From Dyadobacter sp. CY323 (GTDB lineage Bacteria > Bacteroidota > Bacteroidia > Cytophagales > Spirosomataceae): a stretch of 64,000 nucleotides of DNA. The notes under the pieces were generated by a model that had not been told where the DNA came from, did not search any database, and saw only the letters and a list, made by a program, of their open reading frames with translations. A program made the position numbers and the translations under genes. The number at the start of each line of letters is the position of its first letter. Within the stretch, counting starts at the first letter, position 1. Of the stretch, positions 36,615-43,902 are shown one piece after another. The stretch lies in contig NZ_JAJUXH010000018.1 in NCBI RefSeq assembly GCF_021390245.1, positions 62,001-126,000 of the forward strand, given 5' to 3'.

Positions 36615-38060
36615 CTAATAGCTAATCTTCTGCTTACGCTCAAAATCATATAATGTCAGCAATCTTAGACTGTAATACGATTGCCAGTAATCTCTTAATG
36701 CTAAAATATAGTCGCGGCGGGCGATGTCTTTTTCCTGGGTTGCGATGCCAAGATCGGTTACGCTCAGGTCGCTCAGGATAAACCTTTCTTTTGCGATCTG
36801 ATAGCGATCCGCAGCGATGTTATCGGCCAGTTTAGTGAGTTTTACTTGTTTTTGCAGCATTTGTAAAAGGGTAACCTGCGTAAAAATCTCCTGCTCAAAA
36901 GTAAGTTTGTCCTGCTCCACAGACTGCTGGGCAAATTCCTGGTTTGCTTTCGCCACTTCAGTCCGCGCTTTATTCCGCCCCCAGGTCATGATCGGCAATA
37001 CAAACTGCAGTTCCACAAATTCACGGTCCTGTGCATTTACATATATTTCTCCCGGATTATTGCCCTGGTTGGAAAGGCCAAATCTCGCATTCAATGAAGC
37101 ATTTAAACCCGTTTCTTTTTTTGCAAACTGCACATCCCGCTCGGCTTCAAGCAGTTTCCTGCGAAAACCAATGGATGCGGAACGGTTTGCAAAAGCCTCA
37201 TCCAATGCAGTTTGTGTATTGATTTTAAATTCATCCGCCTCCAATGGAATTTCCAGTTCCAGTTCGCGTTCGTCGCGCGTTCCCATATATAATTTTAGTT
37301 TCAGAGAGGCCACCGCCGCAGCCTGTTGCGCCGACGCAAGATCCTTCTGCGCAGTCAGTAATCCCATCTGAAGTTGCAGAAGATCGTTTTGCGAAATTTT
37401 TCCAAGTTCCAGTTTGTGTTGGGCTATTTTGTAAAGTGTGTCATTATTGCTCCGGTTTTTTTCCGCGATCTGCAGATTTACCTGCGCAACGAGCAATTCA
37501 AAATAAAAACCGGTGGCGTCCAGCGCAACTTGTTCCAAAGACTGTACAAACTGCTGATTCCCTTCCTGGTACTTCAACGGCTGAATTTTCTTATCCCATT
37601 TCAATGTATTGAACCGCGACAATGGCTGATTTATGCCAATTTCGAACGGAATGCCATTATATCGGGTATTGTCACGGGCGAAATCGTCAAACCGCTGCAA
37701 TTGCTGCTGAACATAAATCGTCCCGCCCGTGAGCGCAATTCCCTGGCTCAGCGACAGGTTTATAAGCGAATTATTGTTGGAAACCGGCTGAAATGAAACG
37801 GTACCGTCAGGTTGCACGACCTCAATGTAAGACCTTGTAAATCCGGGTAATGTTCCGGTTAAACTCAACTGCGGTTTGTAGTCGGCCAAAAATGAACGGT
37901 ATTGCCAAAAATTCGTCTTTTTCTGCGTTGCTGCCTGTTTCGACGCGATGGAATTTTCGCGGGAAAGCTGCACTACTTCTTGCAATGAAAGCGGGCGGAC
38001 CTGCCCAAAAGCGGCGGAAGTCAGAATAAAAGAAAAGATCAGAATGAAGAGTTTTCTCAT
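36615..38060 (-). CDS. TolC-family outer-membrane channel
   Basis: A 481-aa outer-membrane factor with a signal peptide (LFILIFSFILTSAAFG) and two OEP repeats: LSLQEVVQLSRENSIASKQA, the first hairpin, then ALDEAFANRSASIGFRRKLLEAERDVQFAKKETG and the second hairpin. Beta segments such as INLSLSQGIALTGG and LQFVLPIMTWGRN are seen. The gene begins 5 bases after the HlyD-type adaptor stop. It provides the exit duct for the MacAB-like pump. Confidence 0.9.
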   Translation of the reverse strand: MRKLFILIFSFILTSAAFGQVRPLSLQEVVQLSRENSIASKQAATQKKTNFWQYRSFLADYKPQLSLTGTLPGFTRSYIEVVQPDGTVSFQPVSNNNSLINLSLSQGIALTGGTIYVQQQLQRFDDFARDNTRYNGIPFEIGINQPLSRFNTLKWDKKIQPLKYQEGNQQFVQSLEQVALDATGFYFELLVAQVNLQIAEKNRSNNDTLYKIAQHKLELGKISQNDLLQLQMGLLTAQKDLASAQQAAAVASLKLKLYMGTRDERELELEIPLEADEFKINTQTALDEAFANRSASIGFRRKLLEAERDVQFAKKETGLNASLNARFGLSNQGNNPGEIYVNAQDREFVELQFVLPIMTWGRNKARTEVAKANQEFAQQSVEQDKLTFEQEIFTQVTLLQMLQKQVKLTKLADNIAADRYQIAKERFILSDLSVTDLGIATQEKDIARRDYILALRDYWQSYYSLRLLTLYDFERKQKISY

Positions 38061-38065
38061 CGCAT

Positions 38066-39310
38066 TTAGTTGATTGAAATCTCTTCAAGGTGCTCGTAAT
38101 CATTCATATTGGTCAAAATAACCTTCTCACCTGGCTTTAAACCGCTTTTGATCTCGACAAAATCAAAATTGGAAAGTCCGGTTTCAACTTCTCGTCGGTA
38201 TGCCGTTCCATTTTCCAATACGTACACAAATTGTTTGCGTTTCCCGGTGAATGCCGGCCCGTTCGGGACCCGCATTGTGCGGGTACTTTTGCTGGTTACC
38301 ACATATACTTCCACTTTCATATTGGGCCTCAGCGATTCGTTGTTCGCATTATCCAATTGCACGACAAAACCGATCACTCCGTCTTTCACTGCCGGTTTAA
38401 CCTGGGTAATCATCCCGCGCAGCTCGGCTTCATTTATTTTCACAATCACCGAAAGTCCGGCTTTAACCTGATCTGCATATACGTCGGAGCAACTGCCTTC
38501 CACACGGAAACTTCCGAGATCCGCCACTTTTGCCAGCATCTCACCTTCATTTACCGAAGATCCGATGTTCTCATTGACCCAGGTCAAAACTCCTTTCCGG
38601 TCGGCGACGATATCCGCCATTCTTAACTTATGTTGTAATTCCTGCAGATTTTTACCTTCGATCTGCGCGCCCAACTGCGTTTCTTTCAGGCTCGCACCCA
38701 TCGATTCGCGATTGTATTTAAGATCGTTTTCAAGCTGCTGTTTCTCTAATTCAGCCACTTTTAATGCATTTTCCGCCCGGGTAATGTCCTCGGCCGTTCC
38801 GCCGCCAACTTTCTGCAAACGTTTCGCATCTTCAAAATCCGCTTTTAATTTATTGATATTCAAAGACTTGATCTTATCACTGATCTCGGCATCGTACAAA
38901 TTCTTATCCAGTTTCATCCGCAATTGGTCAATGCCGTTTTTCTTCAATTCCAATTGATCCTGATACCGTTCAAATTCAATGAGTGTCAGCGATTTATCCA
39001 GCTCGATGATCGCCTGACCAGGTTGAACGCGGGTTCCCGGCGTGATGAGAATGCGTTTAATGCTCGCACGGATCGGGCTGGTAAAGATCTGCTCATAAGC
39101 CGGGATAATCTCACCGGATGCAGTTAAGGTATTCTCAACATCGCCCGTCCCCACGGTTCCGGTGCGGATCCGATCACTTGCCAGTGAACTGACGAGCGAT
39201 TTTCTGAAGAAGAATACCAGGATGCCCAGTGCGACGACGATGGCCACGATCATCAGCCATCGTCGATTTCTGGTAGTGTTCACGTAATCCGGTGCAATTT
39301 CCCGATCCAT
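38066..39310 (-). CDS. HlyD/MacA-family periplasmic adaptor, first gene of the exporter operon
   Basis: A 414-aa membrane-fusion protein anchored by one helix (RRWLMIVAIVVALGILVFFF, about 17-37). It has split lipoyl halves (SIKRILITPGTRVQPGQAIIELD and GVLTWVNENIGSSVNEGEMLAKVAD), a coiled-coil hairpin (about 115-225), a beta-barrel and a membrane-proximal domain ending VETGLSNFDFVEIKSGLKPGEKVI. It connects the FtsX-like permeases to TolC. A sigma54-like TGGCACG element lies about 60 bases upstream, consistent with control by the NtrC-type regulator at the other end of the locus. Confidence 0.92.
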   Translation of the reverse strand: MDREIAPDYVNTTRNRRWLMIVAIVVALGILVFFFRKSLVSSLASDRIRTGTVGTGDVENTLTASGEIIPAYEQIFTSPIRASIKRILITPGTRVQPGQAIIELDKSLTLIEFERYQDQLELKKNGIDQLRMKLDKNLYDAEISDKIKSLNINKLKADFEDAKRLQKVGGGTAEDITRAENALKVAELEKQQLENDLKYNRESMGASLKETQLGAQIEGKNLQELQHKLRMADIVADRKGVLTWVNENIGSSVNEGEMLAKVADLGSFRVEGSCSDVYADQVKAGLSVIVKINEAELRGMITQVKPAVKDGVIGFVVQLDNANNESLRPNMKVEVYVVTSKSTRTMRVPNGPAFTGKRKQFVYVLENGTAYRREVETGLSNFDFVEIKSGLKPGEKVILTNMNDYEHLEEISIN

Positions 39311-39363
39311 TACTTTAAAAGGAGGTTATGGTACTGTTTCATGGCTAATCTGCAACTTGTAAT

Positions 39364-39378
39364 TACATTTTCGTGCCA
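39364..39378 (-). promoter_or_regulatory. Imperfect sigma54-type promoter before the adaptor gene
   Basis: On the minus strand TGGCACG-AAAA-TGTA: the -24 half is perfect, the -12 half (expected TTGC) is degenerate. It is 53 bases before the start codon, a sensible distance. The operon contains a sigma54 activator gene, which supports but does not prove the assignment. Confidence 0.4.
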
Positions 39379-39417
39379 ATACATAATTGACTGATAAACA
39401 AGATTTTATACTGAATT

Positions 39418-39451
39418 GAAAAACAAAAAACCGTGCGTTAACGCACGGTTT
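39418..39451 (-). terminator. Rho-independent terminator behind the 39.5-kb gene
   Basis: AAACCGTGCGTT and AACGCACGGTTT form a perfect 24-base palindrome (39428-39451); on the minus strand it is followed by TTTGTTT. It ends the transcript of the gene at 39491-40777 before the exporter operon begins. Confidence 0.8.
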
Positions 39452-39490
39452 GTGTGATTTGGAACAAGGTATTATAGAAGGAGAAGCTCG

Positions 39491-40777
39491 CTAGGTTTTA
39501 AGTTTCTTTTTCTTGGCTGCCGGGAAAAGAATATTGTTCAGGATCAGCCGGTAACCTGCCGAGTTTGGGTGCAGGTTGAGATCGGTCGGCTCCTCGCCAA
39601 CCCGGTGCTGGTAATCTTCCGGATCGTGCCCGCCATAGAATGTAAAAAAACCTTTTCCGTGCGTGCTGTGAATGTAACGCGCCTCTTTTGCAGATTTATT
39701 TTCAGCCAAAACAATTACCTCAGGCTTAATTACGCGGTTTTTAAATGCAGTAGTCTGTCCCAAAAAGCCTTTGATCAACGTCTGGTGATTCTGAGTCAGC
39801 ATACTCGGGACCGGATCCCATTTCGCTGAAAATTGAAATAACGAAAAGAAATCATTCGACTCGATCAGTCCACGTTCATCGGGCTGATTATCAATGTCGG
39901 AAAACTCGATTTCGTACGGATATGGAATGGTTTTGAAGTCTTTGAATGCAAATGTGTTATCGAAATTCAGTTTGCCATTTGCAGTCGGGTCGGCGGGTGT
40001 ACCATCGTACATGGCTTCCACAATGTCGAGACCATCGGCCGCAAGTGTGATATCGAACGTATCCGTCGCATTACACATCGCAAACATATAGCCGCCACCA
40101 CTTACAAATTCCGAAATCCGTTTGGCGACCGCCAGCTTCATTTGAGGCACGTTTCCAAACTGATATTTCGCGGCGGTTTCTTCTGCTTCGCGCTTTTGCT
40201 CGCGGTACCAGGGATAATCTTTGTATTGAAAAAATTTACCAAACTGGCCCGTGAAATCCTCGTGATGCAGATGCAGCCAGTCATACTCGGGAAGCTTGGT
40301 ATTCAACACTTCATCATCGTAAATGACATCATACGGTATTTCGGCATAGGTCAAAACCAGGGTAACCGCATCATCCCACGGCAATTTCGATTTAGGTGAG
40401 TAAACCGCGATTTTAGGAGCTTTTTGCAATTTAACCGCATCCATATTCACGTCCGGCGCACTAATCTGGCTCAGTATCTGTCCGGCCTGACCTTCGGAGA
40501 TCACCTCAAAACTCACACCACGCACCGTCATCTCCGTTGCGAACTGCTGATTATACGCTACCATAAAACTTCCTCCCCGGTAATTGAGCAGCCAGTCCAT
40601 TTCCATTTCATAATTTTTCAGAATCCAGAAAGAAATCCCATAAGCCTTCAAATGGTTCTTCTGGCTCTCATCCATGGGGATCAAAAGCCGGTTTGAAACA
40701 CTTTTAAACGAGATTGTTAAAAAAATGATAAGCGGGACAATCAGACGTATCACTGGTTTGATTCTTTCAGGTTTCAT
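39491..40777 (-). CDS. Conserved Bacteroidota protein of unknown function (often mislabelled asparagine synthetase B)
   Basis: A 428-aa protein with an N-terminal hydrophobic signal/anchor (PVIRLIVPLIIFLTISF). I recognise it as a Bacteroidota protein that databases often call 'asparagine synthetase B', but neither the N-terminal glutaminase Cys nor the SGGLDS PP-loop of that enzyme is present. Visible: an alpha/beta segment KIAVYSPKSKLPWDDAVTLVLTYAEIPYDVIYDDE, DWLHLHHEDFTGQ, a GGGYMFAMCNATDT elbow like that of class-I amidotransferase folds, and HSTHGKGFFTFYGGHDPEDYQH near the end. A GATase1-like or GldG-like fold acting in the periplasm is possible. No function can be stated. Confidence 0.65.
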   Translation of the reverse strand: MKPERIKPVIRLIVPLIIFLTISFKSVSNRLLIPMDESQKNHLKAYGISFWILKNYEMEMDWLLNYRGGSFMVAYNQQFATEMTVRGVSFEVISEGQAGQILSQISAPDVNMDAVKLQKAPKIAVYSPKSKLPWDDAVTLVLTYAEIPYDVIYDDEVLNTKLPEYDWLHLHHEDFTGQFGKFFQYKDYPWYREQKREAEETAAKYQFGNVPQMKLAVAKRISEFVSGGGYMFAMCNATDTFDITLAADGLDIVEAMYDGTPADPTANGKLNFDNTFAFKDFKTIPYPYEIEFSDIDNQPDERGLIESNDFFSLFQFSAKWDPVPSMLTQNHQTLIKGFLGQTTAFKNRVIKPEVIVLAENKSAKEARYIHSTHGKGFFTFYGGHDPEDYQHRVGEEPTDLNLHPNSAGYRLILNNILFPAAKKKKLKT

Positions 40778-40861
40778 GCGCAGTTTTACAAAATGTAAAT
40801 ATTAAATATAGAAAAGGATAACGACATTTTACAAAATATGGTGCCTAAGCTATAATTCACA

Positions 40862-42106
40862 ATGAACATACGCGAAAATATAGACGAAGGTTTGCGATCG
40901 ATCCAGAGCAATCTTTTAAGAACCGTTCTCACCGGATTGATCATCGCCATCGGCATCACCTCCCTCGTCGGAATCCTGACTGCCATCGAGGGTATCCAAA
41001 GCTCCGTAAACAGCAGTTTCGCCGACCTCGGGGCCAACACATTTACCGTTAGGAACCGTTACGAAGACGACTTTTTCAGCCGGGGACGACGAAGTAAAAC
41101 TTACCCGACGATTAGTTACCGGCAGGCCCGTTTATTCTCCGATAAATTCAAAGCTTCATACACGGCGATCTCTTCGCTCTCCACCGACATCGCCGGCGCA
41201 GTGCAGGTCAACTACCAATCCACCAAAACCAATCCGAACTGCAGTGTGGTGGCGACGGACGAACAGTTTTTAGTAATAAAAGGCTATAAAATTGACGAGG
41301 GACGAAATATCGATAAAAACGATCTGGAAAATTCCCTGAACGTGGCAGTACTGGGCCAGGAAGTGGCGCGAAAACTTTTCGTGCGCGTCAGCCCCATCAA
41401 CAAGGAAATCACATTCATGGGCAGTCGGTATAAAGTAATCGGCGTTTTGCAAAAGAAAGGGTCATTGGGTGGCGATAACGACGCGGACCGGATCATCGTT
41501 GTCCCGATCGAAAGTGGCCGTGCATTGGCGGCAAACCGGTCGCTCGCATACAGCGTTACCGCCTCGGCACCGAACGTTACGGACGGCGATATGATTGTTG
41601 AAGAAGCCCGCGGCATCATGCGGCGCATCCGCGCCGATCCATTGGGAAAGGAAGATTCGTTTGAAATTGACCGGGCTGATGCCATGGCCAAAGATTTCGA
41701 AGAGGTGTCGAGTTACCTGCGTATCGGCGGATTTGGAATCGGGATCATCACTCTTTTAGGTGCATCCATTGCATTAATGAACATCATGCTGGTGTCTGTG
41801 ACTGAACGTACTCGAGAAATCGGCATCCGGAAATCGCTCGGCGCCACTCCGAGGGTCATTCGTTTTCAGTTTTTGATCGAAGCCATTGTCGTATGCATTT
41901 TGGGTGGGATCGGCGGACTTTTCCTCGGAATTATCATTGGTAATGTCATTTCCAATTCGATCAGCAGCGAGGCCACATTTGTTGTTCCATGGCTTTGGAT
42001 GGCAATGGGAATTGCGGTTTGCGTATTTGTGGGGGTGATATCCGGCATTTACCCGGCAATCAAAGCATCCCGCCTGGATCCGATCGAAGCATTGCGGTAC
42101 GAATAA
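40862..42106 (+). CDS. MacB-type ABC transporter permease (lone gene)
   Basis: A 414-aa permease with the classical plan: NIRENIDEGLRSIQSNLLRTVLTGLIIAIGITSLVGILTAIEG at the N-terminus, a MacB-PCD domain (about 50-270), and three C-terminal helices with the loop VTERTREIGIRKSLGATPRVIRFQFLIEA and final GIYPAIKASRLDPIEALRYE. No ATPase gene is adjacent; it presumably uses one encoded elsewhere. It is divergent from the unknown gene at 39491-40777, with 84 bases between, and is followed by tRNA-Leu. Confidence 0.92.
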   Translation: MNIRENIDEGLRSIQSNLLRTVLTGLIIAIGITSLVGILTAIEGIQSSVNSSFADLGANTFTVRNRYEDDFFSRGRRSKTYPTISYRQARLFSDKFKASYTAISSLSTDIAGAVQVNYQSTKTNPNCSVVATDEQFLVIKGYKIDEGRNIDKNDLENSLNVAVLGQEVARKLFVRVSPINKEITFMGSRYKVIGVLQKKGSLGGDNDADRIIVVPIESGRALAANRSLAYSVTASAPNVTDGDMIVEEARGIMRRIRADPLGKEDSFEIDRADAMAKDFEEVSSYLRIGGFGIGIITLLGASIALMNIMLVSVTERTREIGIRKSLGATPRVIRFQFLIEAIVVCILGGIGGLFLGIIIGNVISNSISSEATFVVPWLWMAMGIAVCVFVGVISGIYPAIKASRLDPIEALRYE

Positions 42107-42133
42107 TTTTGTAGGTATTTTTTCGCCGGAAAC

Positions 42134-42163
42134 TTGCTTAATCTCTTTTTCTGTCTACTTTTG
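42134..42163 (+). promoter_or_regulatory. Bacteroidota-type promoter of tRNA-Leu
   Basis: TTG (42134-42136), a 19-base spacer and TACTTTTG (42156-42163) match the Bacteroidota housekeeping consensus. Transcription would start about 15 bases before the mature tRNA. Confidence 0.7.
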
Positions 42164-42185
42164 CACTCCCAACAAGTAAGAGAAT

Positions 42186-42269
42186 GCCCAGATGGCGGAA
42201 TCGGTAGACGCGTTGGTCTCAAACACCAATGAGGTTACACTCGTGCCGGTTCGACTCCGGCTCTGGGTA
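42186..42269 (+). tRNA. tRNA-Leu (anticodon CAA)
   Basis: Folding by hand gives acceptor stem GCCCAGA/TCTGGGT (G-T at the end), an anticodon stem TTGGT/ACCAA enclosing CTCAAAC, hence anticodon CAA, a long class II variable arm, and T-arm GCCGG-TTCGACT-CCGGC. The discriminator is A and CCA is not encoded. It reads UUG codons. Confidence 0.95.
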
Positions 42270-42272
42270 CGG

Positions 42273-42306
42273 AAGCCCTTCAACGCAAGTTGAGGGGCTT
42301 TTTTCG
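42273..42306 (+). terminator. Rho-independent terminator of tRNA-Leu
   Basis: Stem AAGCCCTTCAAC / GTTGAGGGGCTT with one T-G pair and a GCAA tetraloop, then six T. An identical 32-base copy is found at 61289-61320. Confidence 0.92.
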
Positions 42307-43880
42307 TTAAAAGGCGTCAATCGCCTGCACCGCAGCGGAAGCTGCACTCTCTCCTAAAATCATGAAAACAGGCTCCATTCGAATGGATCCGTAAGCAATG
42401 TGCGAGCTGGAAAGGCAAACTGGAACCAACAGGTTTTGGCACTCTGCCCTTTTGGGAATGATAGAAGTATAGGAAATACTGTAAGGCTTCTTGGGATGCA
42501 CACCGATATCACCTTCATTCTGCACAAATCCATCTTCTTTAACATAACGCTGTGCATGGTGCGAATCTAACGCATAAGAACCCATTCCAATCGGTTGGCT
42601 AACCGGTTCCAGGCCAAGCGTGTGGTTTTCGGTCATTACACTTTCGCCGATCATTCTTCTGGCTTCACGCACGTAGATCTGGTGCGGACAGCCGCCATTA
42701 TCTTTGAATTCATCCTTGGGTAACCCCCACTTGCTCATCTCTTTGCGGACATCTGCTGGAACTTGCGGGTCATTGGTCAAGAAATACATCAGACCCTTCT
42801 GATACAATTCATGCGCCCTGATGATCTCCCTTCTCCTTTCGTAAGTGGCTTCCGGGTAATCATAGTTCTGACCGATGAAATCGGTGCTGAATGTACCGTG
42901 GTTGTTGGTATCTGTTTTTTTGTTTGGAATCGGGTCGTATTTATCAAATGTCTCTGTCCAGCCTGCCTTGTAAACCCTGCCCAGCAATGCATAGTTGGCA
43001 GGATCATAGCCTTCCGGTTTGGCGAATGGAATGCGGTTATCGGGATTCGCAGAAAGACACATCCGGAAACAGTAAGCCTGTATTTTATTATCCCCAGAGC
43101 CATTTTCCGCTATCTTTTCATCACTTACATAAGGCAGCAGGCCGCTTTTCGGGTCGCCCTCCGCCTTATATGGACTAATATTCTTCTGGAAATGATGTTT
43201 GTGGTGAAAAACGCCTGCCTGTACACCATTCCATTTTTCATTGTAAACACTATTTGCCACGCGTCCAACGTGGTATGTAACACCGGCGGCAGCCATCAAA
43301 TCACCTTCATAGGTGGCATCAATAAACATTTTGCCTTTGAAGTTTTGCCTGAAAGTGTTTTGATCGCAACTATTTTGCCATCTTTTTTCTCCACACCATT
43401 TTGCCGGTCGAGCCACTCGTCGAGGTAAATCTGAATGTTATTTTCTTTAACAAAATCCTCAAAAACCTGCTCCGCCGCGTGCGGTTCAAAGATCCACATC
43501 GTATGCTCAGTTCCGTCCATTGCAGGTGTCCCCTGACCTTTGTTGCCATACTCCTCCTTTTTCTGCCATTTCCAAGCCTCGGGTTTGTCGTAATGCAGGT
43601 ATAACCGGTGGTAAAACTCCCTGGCCAAACCGCCGATCACCGACTTGTCACCTGTATCTGTAAAACCCAGACCACTTGCAGAAAGGCCGCCCAAGTGATT
43701 GTCGGGTGAAACGACCAGCACTGTTTTTCCAGACTTGCTAACCTGCACCGCAGCAGTTATCGCCGCAGAAGTTCCTCCGTAGATAATCACGTCGGCGGAT
43801 TGTGTTTTTTGTTTTTGAGAAAAACCTGCATTGCTGCACATAAAAATCAGGGCAGCTATATAAATCAAATATTTTTTCAT
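42307..43880 (-). pseudogene. FAD-dependent oxidoreductase (PF12831-like), single frameshift
   Basis: The N-terminal part (from ATG 43880) has a signal peptide, the FAD motif ADVIIYGGTSAAITAAVQVSKSG and NHLGGLSASGLGFTDTGD. It changes frame around 43330-43345: GTL-type wording IVAIKTLSGK is followed, one base out of frame, by NFKGKMFIDATYEGDLMAAAGV, a conserved strand of the family. The second frame runs intact to TAA at 42307 with CPHQIYVREARRMIGESV and MEPVFMILGESAASAAVQAI. Together they give a full-length protein of about 525 aa. One missing A in an AAAA run would explain it, so either a recent mutation or a sequencing error. It ends the SusCD-containing locus. Confidence 0.82.
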
Positions 43881-43902
43881 GTCAATCAATATAAGGTTTA
43901 AT

